This document shows, piece by piece, positions 7,438 through 15,511 of a stretch of DNA of 36,591 nt (its first letter is position 1; the number at the start of each line of letters is the position of its first letter). The notes beneath the pieces are model-generated. The model ran no database searches. It had not been told where the DNA came from and saw only the letters and a list, made by a program, of their open reading frames with translations. Made by a program: the position numbers and the translations under genes. Source of the DNA: Burkholderiaceae bacterium (GTDB lineage Bacteria; Pseudomonadota; Gammaproteobacteria; Burkholderiales; Burkholderiaceae_C); assembly GCA_030654805.1 (NCBI GenBank), contig JAURWR010000131.1, positions 1-36,591 of the forward strand. Reading direction: 5' to 3'.

Positions 7438-8253
7438 TCAACGATTCAGCCAGCGTCGCGCAGCGTACGACAACGCATCGACCAGCGCCACCAGCCCCAT
7501 CATCGCGATCAACACGGTGCAGCTCTCGCGCATCTGGAACAGACCGAGGTGGTAGTACAGCATCTGCCCGAGCCCGCCGGCGCCGACCACGCCCAGCACC
7601 GCGGCCGCGCGGATGTTGTTTTCCCAACGGTACAGCGTGTACGAGATGACCTGCGGCCAGACCTGAGGCAGCGTCGCGTACAGGAACACCCGCAGCCGAC
7701 CGATGCCGCGCACGCGCAGCGCAAAGGCGGGCTCGGGCGGCGCGTTCTCGATGCTCTCGGCGAACAGCCGGCCCAGCACGCCGCTGGTGTGCACCGCCAG
7801 CGCCAGCGTGCCGGAAAACGGCCCGAGCCCGGCCGCGATCAACAGCAGCGAGGCCCACACCAGCTCGGGTACCGAGCGCAGCACGTTGAGTGCGGTGCGC
7901 GTCGCTCCGCGCAGCAGCGGTGCGGTCATCGAGCGGTGGGCATCGTGGTTGCGTGCACTGGCTCCGAGCGCCAGCGCCAGGCCGCCCACTGCGGCGAGCA
8001 GCGTGCCGAGCAGCGACATCGCCAGAGTTTCCAGCGTGCCATCGAGCGTGCGACGCAGGAAGGCCGCCGACGTCTCGGGCGGGAAGAAACTGACCGCAAA
8101 TCGGCCCAGCGATCGCAGCGCGCCGGGTGACAGGAAGTCGGACCAGCGCAGATCGAGCGTCGTGAAACTCAGCACCACCAGCGCGACGATGCCGAGACCG
8201 ATCCAGCGCATCGCGTGGCGCGGCGGCGGGGGTGCAAGCAGCCGATCGTTCAC
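7438..8253 (-). CDS. phnE: Phosphonate-type ABC transporter permease, second copy
   Basis: A 271-residue inner-membrane protein with about six helices and the ABC permease coupling region: RSVPELVWASLLLIAAGLGPFSG and then ENIENAPPE-like sequence leading to LPQVWPQVISYTLYRWENNIRAA and VVGAGGLGQML. This is the PhnE pattern. It starts with a GTG overlapping the TGA of the first permease (GTGA), so translation of the two is coupled. Two different PhnE subunits probably form a heterodimeric channel. It shares the PELVWA, YRWE and VGAGGLGQ blocks with its neighbour, so the pair arose by duplication. Confidence 0.92.
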   Translation of the reverse strand: MNDRLLAPPPPRHAMRWIGLGIVALVVLSFTTLDLRWSDFLSPGALRSLGRFAVSFFPPETSAAFLRRTLDGTLETLAMSLLGTLLAAVGGLALALGASARNHDAHRSMTAPLLRGATRTALNVLRSVPELVWASLLLIAAGLGPFSGTLALAVHTSGVLGRLFAESIENAPPEPAFALRVRGIGRLRVFLYATLPQVWPQVISYTLYRWENNIRAAAVLGVVGAGGLGQMLYYHLGLFQMRESCTVLIAMMGLVALVDALSYAARRWLNR

Positions 8254-9092
8254 GCCATCGCCCGTCGCAGCACCGCGCTGATGCGGTCCGACACCGCCAC
8301 CAGCGCGATGAAGACCAGCAGGATGCTGCTGACCTCGCCACCCGAGAACATCTTCGCCGCGCTGTCGAGCAACTGGCCCAGCCCACCGGCACCGACGAAG
8401 CCGAGCACCACCGAGGCGCGAATCGCGCATTCCCAGCGGTACACGGTGTAGCTGACCAGTTCCGACGCGCACTGCGGCAGCGTGCCGAACAGCAGCGCCT
8501 GCAACCGGCCCGATCCGTTGCGCAGCAGCGCCTGCGTCGGTGCGGGGTCGCCGCTTTCCAGGATCTCGGCGTAGACCTTGCCCAGCATGCCGCCGTAGGC
8601 GATGCCGATCGCCAGCACGCCGGCGGTCGGACCCAGGCCGACCACGCGCACGAACAGCAGCGCCCACACCAGCTCGGGCACCGAGCGCAGCACCACCATC
8701 GTCCAGCGCAGCAGCGTGCGCACCGCAAACGGAAACGAGCTCATCGGGTGAGCCAGTGCGCTGACCGACAGCCGCGCGGTCGATCCCAGCGCCAGCGGCA
8801 CCGCGATCAGCCACGCCAGCGTCATGCCGGCGGTGGCGATCGCGACGGTGCGCCAGGTCTCGTGCGCCAGCATCAACAAGAACTCGGCATCCATGCGCGG
8901 CGGAACGAAGCTCGCCAGAAAGTGCAGCGTCGAGCGCAGGCTGCGCTCATCGGCCAGCACCCAGGGCTTGAACTCGGTCAGCACCGCCAGCGGCCACAGC
9001 AGCACCGCGAGCAGCAGCACGCTGGCCCAGCGCATCGGCAGCGCCGGGTCGCTGCGGGCGAGGTCCGCTGTCGGCGGCAGCGTCGAGACCAT
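8250..9092 (-). CDS. phnE: Phosphonate-type ABC transporter permease, first copy
   Basis: A 280-residue permease from the ATG at 9092. The first helix is RWASVLLLAVLLWPLAVL, followed by the conserved TEFKPWVLAD loop. RSVPELVWALLFVRVVGLGPTAG, YTVYRWECAIRASVVLGFVGAGGLGQLL are PhnE blocks. The open frame runs further upstream to 9275, but that part is Arg/Pro-rich and unlike any permease, so the later ATG was chosen. With this start the gene overlaps the end of the ATPase frame by 146 nt, which is unusual. The first residues before the membrane helix (STLPPTADLARSDPALP) are compatible with a short cytoplasmic tail. Confidence 0.87.
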   Translation of the reverse strand: MVSTLPPTADLARSDPALPMRWASVLLLAVLLWPLAVLTEFKPWVLADERSLRSTLHFLASFVPPRMDAEFLLMLAHETWRTVAIATAGMTLAWLIAVPLALGSTARLSVSALAHPMSSFPFAVRTLLRWTMVVLRSVPELVWALLFVRVVGLGPTAGVLAIGIAYGGMLGKVYAEILESGDPAPTQALLRNGSGRLQALLFGTLPQCASELVSYTVYRWECAIRASVVLGFVGAGGLGQLLDSAAKMFSGGEVSSILLVFIALVAVSDRISAVLRRAMA

Positions 9093-10002
9093 CGTCCCGG
9101 GGTCGCCCCCGTCCGGGGCAGATGTTGTGCCCGGGTTTCGCACCACGTTTCGGCGTGCCGCCGGCGGATTCGCCCGCCGGCTGCACGGCATCGGCATCGA
9201 GGCCGCGCGGCCCATAGAGCGCAGCCACCTGCGCGTCGGTGAACGACGCTGCGGGCCCGTCGTAGGCGATCGCACCGTCGCGCAGAGCCACGATGCGTGG
9301 AAAGCTCCGCCTCGCCACCTCGATCTGGTGCAGCGTGCAGATCAATGTGCGGTTGGCGCTGCGGGCCGCCTCGGTCAGGCGTTCGATGACCTGCTCGGCA
9401 CGCGCGGGGTCGAGTGCCGACAGCGGCTCGTCGATCAGCCACAGCTCGGCGTCGGCGACCAGCGCACGCGCCAGACCGACGCGCTGGCGCTCGCCGCCCG
9501 AGAGGCGGTCGACGCGCTCCCACAGTTTGTCGCCGAGGTCGAGCGCGGCCAGTGCGGCCTGCGCCGCAGCTGCTTCGCGCGGGTGCCACAACGTGCGCAG
9601 GCTCTCGATCAGCGTCTGCGATGGCAGTCGTCCGGCCAGCACGGCGGTGACCACGCGCTGACGCGGTGGCAGCGGCGGCACCTGAGGCGCCAGGAACAGT
9701 CGGCCGCGCAGCCGCTGCCTTTCGCCCGACGACAGCGCCCACGGGTCCGTTCCGAACAGGGTGAGCGTGCCCGACAGTGGCGCAACGGCACAGGCCAGCG
9801 CGTGCAGCAGGCTGGTCTTGCCGGCACCCGACGAGCCGATCAGCGCCACCTGTTCGCCGCGCCGAATTTCCAGCGAGAGGCCGCGCAGCACCTCGGAGGT
9901 GGACAGCGGGGCCGCCGCCGCGTGCAGATCGCGCAGCGAGACGACCGCCTCGGCGACCGCGCCCGGTTTGACACCAGAGACAGCGGCCGTTCGCGAAGTC
10001 AC
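8947..10002 (-). CDS. phnC: Phosphonate-type ABC transporter ATP-binding protein, extended C-terminus
   Basis: A 351-residue ATPase. It has Walker A GSSGAGKTS, signature LSGGERQRVGLARAL, Walker B ELWLIDEP and the H-loop CTLHQIEVA. It energises import through the two PhnE permeases. The GTG start at 10002 overlaps the TGA of the binding-protein gene (GTGA). Family homology ends near VAALYGP; PhnC proteins are usually about 250-290 residues. The remaining roughly 85 residues are Gly/Arg/Ala-rich, look like out-of-frame sequence, and run 146 nt into the permease gene. A lost stop or a frameshift near 9180-9200 is the likely cause; a real read-through tail cannot be excluded. Confidence 0.88.
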   Translation of the reverse strand: MTSRTAAVSGVKPGAVAEAVVSLRDLHAAAAPLSTSEVLRGLSLEIRRGEQVALIGSSGAGKTSLLHALACAVAPLSGTLTLFGTDPWALSSGERQRLRGRLFLAPQVPPLPPRQRVVTAVLAGRLPSQTLIESLRTLWHPREAAAAQAALAALDLGDKLWERVDRLSGGERQRVGLARALVADAELWLIDEPLSALDPARAEQVIERLTEAARSANRTLICTLHQIEVARRSFPRIVALRDGAIAYDGPAASFTDAQVAALYGPRGLDADAVQPAGESAGGTPKRGAKPGHNICPGRGRPRDDGLDAAADSGPRPQRPGAADALGQRAAARGAAVAAGGADRVQALGAGR

Positions 10003-10877
10003 TTCAGCAGACCGGCGTTCTCGGCGGCCGCTCGGATGCCGGTGTAGTTCTCGGCCTTGGTCGCCACGAAGCGGGTGGCTCGTTGCAGGCCGAGGATTTC
10101 CTTGCCCTGCGGCGTGTTCGCGTCCAGCGACAGGAATGCCTGCTGCAACTTGCTGCGCAGATCGGCCGGCATGTCGGCATGCACCGTCCAGTTGTAGTCG
10201 TAGTACGCAGGGGTCGTGTAGAACACCTTGACGACCGCCGGGTCGACCTTCTTGTCGGCGACGAACTTGTCCCACACCGAGATGTTCAGCGCGCCGGCAT
10301 CGACCTTGCCGCTGGCCACCGCAGCGATCGTCGCGTCGTGTGCTCCCGAGAAGCTGATGCGCTTCAGGTCGGCATCGGGATTGATCTTGGCCGCCAGCAG
10401 GAAGCTGCGCGGCATCAGGTGGCCCGATGTGCTGGAGGCCGAGCCGAAGCTCAGCGTCTTGCCCTTCAGGTCCTCGAGCTTGTTGATGCCGCTCTTCGCA
10501 TCGGTGATGAAGACCGAGCGGAATTTCTCGTCTTCCTCGCGCTGCACCAGCGGGATCACCTTGCCGTCGGAGCGCACGCTGGCCTGCACGAACGTGAAGC
10601 CGCCGAACCAGGCCAGGTCGACCTTCTTGTTGACCAGCGCCTCGACCGCCGCCGCGTAGTCGGTCACCGGGGTCCATTCGACCTTCATGCCCAGCTTGCC
10701 TTCCAGGTACTGGCCCAGCGGTGCGAACTTGCGGGCCAACTCGGTCGGCGCCTCGTCGGGAATCGCGGTGACGCGCAGCACCTGCTGCGCCTGCGCGGTG
10801 ACGGTGATGGCGGCCGCAGCTGCGGCCAGACCGATCGAGCGCGCCCAGCGGGCCACACGGGGAAGGGTGGAATTCAT
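9999..10877 (-). CDS. phnD: Phosphonate/phosphite-type periplasmic binding protein
   Basis: A 292-residue binding protein. A signal peptide (about 1-31, WARSIGLAAAAAAITVTAQA) is followed by the PhnD fold: RVTAIPDEAPTELARKFAPL, VEWTPVTDYAAAVEAL, VDLAWFGGFTFVQA, and the phosphonate-loop-like GSASSTSGHLMPRSFL with a second lobe GAHDATIAAVASGKVDAGAL. In this family the STSG helix end binds the phosphonate or phosphite oxygen atoms. AGGAG lies about 8 nt before the ATG. No C-P lyase, phosphonatase or phosphite dehydrogenase is in the window, so the ligand (phosphonate, phosphite, or another oxyanion) cannot be fixed. Confidence 0.92.
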   Translation of the reverse strand: MNSTLPRVARWARSIGLAAAAAAITVTAQAQQVLRVTAIPDEAPTELARKFAPLGQYLEGKLGMKVEWTPVTDYAAAVEALVNKKVDLAWFGGFTFVQASVRSDGKVIPLVQREEDEKFRSVFITDAKSGINKLEDLKGKTLSFGSASSTSGHLMPRSFLLAAKINPDADLKRISFSGAHDATIAAVASGKVDAGALNISVWDKFVADKKVDPAVVKVFYTTPAYYDYNWTVHADMPADLRSKLQQAFLSLDANTPQGKEILGLQRATRFVATKAENYTGIRAAAENAGLLK

Positions 10878-10901
10878 GAAGATAGCTCCTGGAGTGGGGT
10901 G

Positions 10902-10936
10902 CGGGTGCACCCGTGGAACCAGCCCAATCTGGCTGG
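10902..10936. promoter_or_regulatory. Two inverted repeats in the dsrE-like / phnD gap
   Basis: The gap between the DsrE-like stop and the phnD start holds a perfect 12-nt palindrome CGGGTGCACCCG (10902-10913) and an inverted repeat CCAGCC/GGCTGG with a 6-nt loop (10919-10936). Neither is followed by a T-run in the direction of transcription. They may adjust the mRNA level of the binding-protein gene relative to its neighbours, or be an operator. Function is not shown by sequence. Confidence 0.35.
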
Positions 10937-10939
10937 AGG

Positions 10940-11368
10940 TCAAAAAACGAGTGTGCGCCAGTCCGGGTCGCAGAGCCGGCCCATGAACAATGCCGGGCCA
11001 CCGCGACGAGTGCATTCGGGGATCAGGCTGCGAGGGTTCATGCCATGGGACTGCAGCGCGTCGGTGCAGGCGACCAGCACGGCCCCGTGGTCGACCGCTT
11101 CGCGCATCGATTCGAGCACTGTCTTCGGGTCGAACGGGCTGGGTTGCAGGATTTCCGCCACCCCCGGCTGCAGCAAAAGCACGCTGCGGGCGGTGAAGTG
11201 GATCTCGACCGCGATGCCGATCGTTGCCGCAGCAGCAGCCTGCGCGAACGGGGCCGCGAGGCGATGTGGCTCGGTCGGGTCGCAGGCCCACAGCAGCAGT
11301 GCAATGCCGGTCGGTGTCCTGCCGGTTGGGGTCGGGTCGAGCGGAGGATCTTCAAGAATGGAACGCAT
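10940..11368 (-). CDS. DsrE/DsrF-like small protein
   Basis: A 142-residue protein with the DsrE-type pattern: a first strand TGIALLLWACDP, a helix with APFAQAAAAATIG, the strand IAVEIHFTARSVLLL, then VAEILQPSPFDPKTVLESMREAVDHGAVLVACTDALQSHGM. DsrE-fold proteins carry sulfur or serve as small redox or adaptor proteins. One cysteine (in VACTDAL) sits where many DsrE-fold proteins have their active-site Cys. It is the first gene of the operon that continues with phnD-phnC-phnE-phnE and the nitroreductase. Its ATG has no good ribosome-binding site and is embedded in an inverted repeat. Confidence 0.72.
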   Translation of the reverse strand: MRSILEDPPLDPTPTGRTPTGIALLLWACDPTEPHRLAAPFAQAAAAATIGIAVEIHFTARSVLLLQPGVAEILQPSPFDPKTVLESMREAVDHGAVLVACTDALQSHGMNPRSLIPECTRRGGPALFMGRLCDPDWRTLVF

Positions 11369-11394
11369 GGTTGATTATTCAACCACGCGGGTTG
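11368..11394. promoter_or_regulatory. Alternating inverted repeats at the head of the DsrE-Phn operon
   Basis: On the plus strand three half-sites alternate: GGTTGA (11369-11374), TCAACC (11379-11384) and GGTTG (11390-11394). The first two form a perfect 18-nt inverted repeat, TGGTTGATTATTCAACCA, whose last base is the A of the start codon when read on the minus strand. The second and third can pair with a 5-nt loop. The mRNA could therefore fold in two exclusive ways, one closing the start codon. Alternatively this is a dimeric-repressor operator. No regulator is adjacent. Confidence 0.45.
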
Positions 11395-11561
11395 GCGCAT
11401 CGCTGTGTCCAACCTTCACCCTGGAACCCTCGGGCGAGGTCCGCTCGCCGCACGGCCGGGCCGCAGCCGTTCCCCTTGACGCAGTTGCGTGCCTTTCGCC
11501 TTTCCAACGGACTTCCGCCCTTCGTCTCCACTGCTGGATCGGTGGTGCGATACGCTCGGTG

Positions 11562-12767
11562 ATGAGCGACCTCCAGTCACCCAAATACCTCGCCGATCCC
11601 CTCACCCCGGCTGTTCAGTCGCCAGAAGCCGCAGGCGAGCCGACAACCGCAGACCCCGAGCACGTGCTGCTGCACATGCCGGTCGATGGACGCAGCCTGT
11701 CGCTGGCGATTCTCGCGGCGCTGGGCGTGCTGTTCGCAATGCGCTGGGCCAGCGCGGTGCTGATTCCGCTGATGCTCGGGGTGATGCTCAGCTATGCGCT
11801 CAGCCCGATCGTCGGTCGACTGCATCGCTGGCGGGTGCCGCGCGCGGCCGGTGCAGCCATGCTGCTGCTATTCATCGTCGGCAGCCTGGGCTGGACCGCC
11901 TACACGCTGAGTGACGACGCCACGGATCTGCTCGAGTCGTTGCCCGAGGCGACGCAGAAGATCCGTCAGACCCTGCGGTCGCATCGCAACCCGTCCGAGT
12001 CGACGATCGACAAGGTGCAGAAGGCGGCGACCCAACTGGAGCAGGTCGCCGCAGAAGGCGGGCCGGTGCCGGCGACGACCGCGCGCGGCGTCACCCGGGT
12101 GCGCATCGAGCGACCGCAGTTCGACATCAAGGACTACGTCTGGACCGGTACGCTGGGGCTCGCCGCATCGATCGGTCAGGCCACCGTGGTGCTGTTCATC
12201 GCCTTTTTCTTGATGGCGTCGGGCGACACCTTTCGGCGCAAGCTCGTGAAGATCGTCGGACCCACGTTCGCCCGCCGCAAGATCACCGTGCAGGCGCTCG
12301 ACGAGATCACCTCGCAGATCCAGCGCTACCTGCTGGTGCAGCTGTTCATGAGCGTGTGCGTCGGCGCCGTGACCTGGGTTGCCTTCCTGCTGATCGGCGT
12401 GCAGCACGCTGCGGTGTGGGGCGCGGCGGCCTGCGTGCTCAATTTCGTTCCGTACATCGGTTCGATCGCGTTCACGGTGGCGTCGGCACTGGTCGGCTTC
12501 GTGCAATTTGCCAGCGTCGACATGGCGATGCTGATTGCTGGCGTCTCCGTGCTCATCCACACCCTCGCGGGCCACCTGATCACACCCTGGCTGACGAGTC
12601 GCACCAGTCAGATGAATGCGGTGGCGGTGTTCGTCGGCGTGCTCGCCTTCGGGTGGTTGTGGGGCCTGTGGGGTCTGCTGCTGGGCGTGCCGGTGCTGAT
12701 GATGGTGAAGGCAGTCTGCGATCGCGTCGAAGATCTGAAGCCGATCGGCGAGTTGCTCGGGAACTGA
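11562..12767 (+). CDS. AI-2E family transporter (PerM/YdiK-like permease)
   Basis: A 401-residue integral membrane protein. After a hydrophilic N-terminus of about 45 residues come two pairs of helices (LAILAALGVLFAMRWASAVLIP; LMLGVMLSYALSPIVGRLHRWRVPRAAGAAML), a soluble middle section (about 125-200), and four or five C-terminal helices including NFVPYIGSIAFTVASALVGF, LIHTLAGHLITPWL and FGWLWGLWGLLLGVPVLMM. NFVPYIG and the WGLWGLLLGVPV block are the family signatures. Some members export AI-2 or act as Na+/H+ antiporters; the substrate here is unknown. The ATG at 11562 has little of a ribosome-binding site, but is the first start at a sensible N-terminus. Confidence 0.9.
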   Translation: MSDLQSPKYLADPLTPAVQSPEAAGEPTTADPEHVLLHMPVDGRSLSLAILAALGVLFAMRWASAVLIPLMLGVMLSYALSPIVGRLHRWRVPRAAGAAMLLLFIVGSLGWTAYTLSDDATDLLESLPEATQKIRQTLRSHRNPSESTIDKVQKAATQLEQVAAEGGPVPATTARGVTRVRIERPQFDIKDYVWTGTLGLAASIGQATVVLFIAFFLMASGDTFRRKLVKIVGPTFARRKITVQALDEITSQIQRYLLVQLFMSVCVGAVTWVAFLLIGVQHAAVWGAAACVLNFVPYIGSIAFTVASALVGFVQFASVDMAMLIAGVSVLIHTLAGHLITPWLTSRTSQMNAVAVFVGVLAFGWLWGLWGLLLGVPVLMMVKAVCDRVEDLKPIGELLGN

Positions 12768-12792
12768 GCACGGGATCGGACCCAGCCTGCGG

Positions 12793-13032
12793 TCAGACGG
12801 AAATGCCGGCGTGCTCGTCTTCCGGCGTGCAGCAACTGTCGTCCCGGTCGTCGCGACGGGCATCGGCGCAGCTTCGGCCGATCGAATGATCGGTCCGCAG
12901 GCCATACCGACGTTGACCCGGTTGAGCAGTCCGCCAGCGATCCAGACCGCCCAGGGAGTGCCGCAGCCTGATGAAACGGCCGGCAAGGTCCGAAGCATCG
13001 AGAGGGTCGTTGCGGTTGAGTTGTTGGTTCAT
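12793..13032 (-). CDS. Possible small hypothetical protein
   Basis: A 79-residue frame beginning MNQQLNRNDPLDASDLAGRF and ending in an acidic, Cys-containing tail (DDSCCTPEDEHAGISV). Codon third positions are GC-rich as in neighbouring genes, and it fills the gap between two plus-strand genes. No domain is recognised, and the ribosome-binding site is weak (GTGAG). It may be real or a chance frame in high-GC DNA. Confidence 0.33.
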   Translation of the reverse strand: MNQQLNRNDPLDASDLAGRFIRLRHSLGGLDRWRTAQPGQRRYGLRTDHSIGRSCADARRDDRDDSCCTPEDEHAGISV

Positions 13033-13172
13033 GCACTCACAACGGCGTCTTCAGGCCACCGGTCGACCGTTCAGTCGCAGCATTTGTATCAACTTGTTAC
13101 TGGAGGTCGGTTGGTGGCATCTGGCGGGCGCAGCCGACCTGTGCTTGTGCCGATTCGTGGCTCGTGCCCGAC

Positions 13173-13200
13173 TCAAGTCGGTCGTGAAAACCACCGATAG
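13173..13200 (+). promoter_or_regulatory. Possible FliA (sigma-28) promoter of the chemoreceptor gene
   Basis: TCAAGTCG (13173-13180) and ACCGATAG (13193-13200), 12 nt apart, resemble the flagellar sigma-28 consensus TAAAGTTT/GCCGATAA, 90 nt upstream of the chemoreceptor start. The spacer is one base longer than the ideal. Chemoreceptor genes are often FliA-controlled, so the site makes sense, but the match is partial. Confidence 0.35.
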
Positions 13201-13289
13201 AACCGGAAGCGTTCAGCGGCGGCCTGCCGCTGTCGTCGCATCGAACACAGTCACAGACAACAGCCAGCCTCACACAAGGAAGTACCCCG

Positions 13290-14942
13290 ATGTCCGCCAT
13301 CGCTCAGTCACACCCCCGTCCTTTTCCGCAGTCAAGGAATGGCATCGCTCGCGACACCGGTTTCTTCGCGCACCATGGCATGTGGGCTCCGGGTGTTCGC
13401 CTGTTTCGCAGGCTGCGTTTCACCTCGAAGGCGTTGATCATTTCGCTGGCGTTCCTGCTTCCGCTGCTGGGGCTGCTCGGTTGGCAGTTGAAGAACCAAT
13501 CCGACCAGGCCATGCAGACACGCATGGATGGGACGCGGCAGCACGTCGAGATCGCACACGGTCTCCTCGTCTGGGCGCAGGCTCAGGAAGTCGCTGGCAC
13601 GCTCTCCCGCGAACAGGCGCAGCGCCTGGCGATGAACGCGGTGTCCAAGCTGCGCTACGACGGCAAGGAGTATTTCTGGATCAACGACATGCAGCCCCGC
13701 ATGGTCATGCACCCGATCAAGACCGAACTGGACGGCAAGGACCTGAGCGGCTTCAAGGACCCGAACGGTTTCCACTTGTTCAACGAATTCGTGGCGCAGG
13801 TACGCAAGGAGGGCAAGGGGTTCGTCGCCTACCAGTGGCCGAAGCCCGGCAGCGACAAGCCGGTCGACAAGATTTCGTATGTTCAGGGCTTCGAGCCCTG
13901 GGGCTGGGTCATCGGCTCGGGCGTCTACACCGGGGACATCCACGAAGCCATGCAGCGTGAGCTGGTGTGGGTCAGTGGTGTGGTCGTGGCCGCGCTGCTG
14001 TTCGCCGGCTACCTGTTCCTGAGCTTCTACCGCGTGATGGATGGTGGCCTGAAGGAAACCCGCCGTCACCTGCGCGCGATGACCGAGGGCGACCTGACGA
14101 CGTCACCGTCGCCCTGGGGCAACGATGAAGCGGCGCAGCTGATGCTCGAGTTGCGCAACATGCAGGACTCGCTGCGTCGCATGGTGGTCCGGGTTCGCGC
14201 GTCGAGCGACGACATCGTCAGTTCGAGCAACGCCATTGCCAATGGCGCGATGGATCTGTCAGGGCGCACCGAGCAGACTGCGGCCAACCTCGAAGAGTCT
14301 GCGGCTTCGATGGAGCAGATCTCGTCCACTGTCAAGAGCACGACCGAGCACACCGACGAAGCCTCGCGCCTCGCCAGCCAAAACGCCGAGGTGGCCGCGC
14401 AGGGCGGTGCCGTGATGCGCGATGTCGTCGACACGATGGATGGCATCCGCGCGTCGTCTGCCCGCATTGCGGAAATCATCGGGACGATCGATGGCATCGC
14501 GTTCCAGACCAACATCCTCGCACTCAACGCTGCGGTCGAAGCTGCACGTGCCGGCGAGCAGGGTCGAGGCTTTGCGGTGGTGGCGACCGAGGTCCGTTCG
14601 CTCGCCCAGCGCAGTGCCGAGGCGGCGAAGGAGATCAAGACGCTGATTGGCAGAAGCGTGGAACAGGTCGAGGCCGGTACCAGCATCGTTCGTCGTGCGG
14701 GTGCCACGATCGACGAGATCGTGTCGTCGTCGGACCGCGTCAACCACCTGTTGGGCGAGGTGGCCACGGCGGCACGCGAGCAGAACCAGGGCATCAGCCA
14801 GATCGGCCAGGCCGTTCAGGAGCTCGACCGCATGACGCAGCAGAACGCCTCGCTGGTCGAGCAGACCGCCGGCGCGGCCTCGGCGATGCGAGATCAGGCG
14901 CGGACCCTCGCCGAAGAGGTGGCGCGCTTCAAGATGCCCTGA
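13290..14942 (+). CDS. Methyl-accepting chemotaxis protein with single Cache domain
   Basis: A 550-residue chemoreceptor. A cytoplasmic start of about 45 residues precedes membrane helix 1 ([18 protein letters not shown]). The periplasmic part (about 66-225) is a single-Cache type 2 domain: [20 protein letters not shown], then [20 protein letters not shown]. Membrane helix 2 (about 228-250) leads to a HAMP linker and the long signalling helices with the conserved hairpin tip [21 protein letters not shown] and the block [19 protein letters not shown]. There is no C-terminal NWETF-type tether for CheR/CheB. Ligands of such domains are often small carboxylates; the actual one is unknown. AAGGAAG lies 8 nt before the ATG. 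Confidence 0.95.
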   Translation: MSAIAQSHPRPFPQSRNGIARDTGFFAHHGMWAPGVRLFRRLRFTSKALIISLAFLLPLLGLLGWQLKNQSDQAMQTRMDGTRQHVEIAHGLLVWAQAQEVAGTLSREQAQRLAMNAVSKLRYDGKEYFWINDMQPRMVMHPIKTELDGKDLSGFKDPNGFHLFNEFVAQVRKEGKGFVAYQWPKPGSDKPVDKISYVQGFEPWGWVIGSGVYTGDIHEAMQRELVWVSGVVVAALLFAGYLFLSFYRVMDGGLKETRRHLRAMTEGDLTTSPSPWGNDEAAQLMLELRNMQDSLRRMVVRVRASSDDIVSSSNAIANGAMDLSGRTEQTAANLEESAASMEQISSTVKSTTEHTDEASRLASQNAEVAAQGGAVMRDVVDTMDGIRASSARIAEIIGTIDGIAFQTNILALNAAVEAARAGEQGRGFAVVATEVRSLAQRSAEAAKEIKTLIGRSVEQVEAGTSIVRRAGATIDEIVSSSDRVNHLLGEVATAAREQNQGISQIGQAVQELDRMTQQNASLVEQTAGAASAMRDQARTLAEEVARFKMP

Positions 14943-14948
14943 CGGCAG

Positions 14949-15034
14949 AGGGACTGTGGCGCCGAGTCCCTGTGTGGCCTCGGCACCCGGCACGCTCAAC
15001 CTGCGAACGCAGCCCGGGCTTGAATCGCCCGGGC
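14949..15034. terminator. Two hairpins between convergent genes
   Basis: The gap between the chemoreceptor and the cytochrome gene, which converge, has two stem-loops: AGGGACT/AGTCCCT with a 9-nt loop (14949-14971), and GCCCGGG/CCCGGGC with a 9-nt loop (15012-15034). Neither has a good T-tract, so efficiency as intrinsic terminators is uncertain, but the position suits two-way termination. Confidence 0.45.
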
Positions 15035-15044
15035 GGCGGTCAGA

Positions 15045-15509
15045 TCACTTCGGCGGAATGGCGACCCACCAGTCCTTGAACCTGGGCTCTTCCGGCTTGC
15101 CAATGCTGGCCAGGTAGGCCGCGATGTTCTTCACGTCCTGCGTGTTCACATAGGCGCGGTACGAGATCATCCCTTCGCCCGCGCCTTGCAGAACCTTCTC
15201 GGACACATCGCCGTACTCCGCATGGGCGACCTTGGGGCCCATGCCGCCCGCGCCGCGGTCGCCATGACAGCCGTAGCAGTTCAGCTTCAGGTACAGACGC
15301 CGCCCTTCACCGGCAGCACTGAGTGTCGCTGTCGTGACGGGCACCGGCGTGACGGACGGAGCGGTCACCACCACCGGCTTCTTCTTTCTGCTTTCCGTTT
15401 TGACCTTCACGGGTTGGGTGGCCCTCTCGTCGTCCGCGTAAGCCGGCGCCGAAGCCGCGAGGAAGCCGGCCAGCATCGATCCGATCAGCAAGGTGTTCAG
15501 GTTGCGCAT
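15045..15509 (-). CDS. Cytochrome c, electron acceptor of the PQQ dehydrogenase (XoxG-like)
   Basis: A 154-residue secreted cytochrome c. The signal peptide (about 1-25) ends at APAYA. A Lys/Pro/Val-rich linker (31-60) follows, then one haem-binding site CYGCH (Cys78, Cys81, His82). Met114 in GEGMISY is a candidate axial ligand. The C-terminal helix VKNIAAYLASIGKP is typical of class I cytochromes. It lies last in the xoxF-xoxJ-like-cytochrome operon, 2 nt after the binding-protein stop. This suggests that it takes electrons from the PQQ enzyme in the periplasm. The ATG at 15509 was chosen because GGAGAA lies just before it; an in-frame ATG also exists at 15524. Confidence 0.88.
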   Translation of the reverse strand: MRNLNTLLIGSMLAGFLAASAPAYADDERATQPVKVKTESRKKKPVVVTAPSVTPVPVTTATLSAAGEGRRLYLKLNCYGCHGDRGAGGMGPKVAHAEYGDVSEKVLQGAGEGMISYRAYVNTQDVKNIAAYLASIGKPEEPRFKDWWVAIPPK

Positions 15510-15511
15510 GT

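Noticed and set aside
9093-9275. N-terminal extension of the first PhnE permease
   Set aside because: Arg/Pro-rich residues unlike a permease N-terminus, and it would overlap the ATPase gene still further.
10083-11561. Long plus-strand extension upstream of the AI-2E transporter start
   Set aside because: It runs opposite to phnD and the DsrE-like gene and has no domain; the transporter homology begins after the ATG at 11562.
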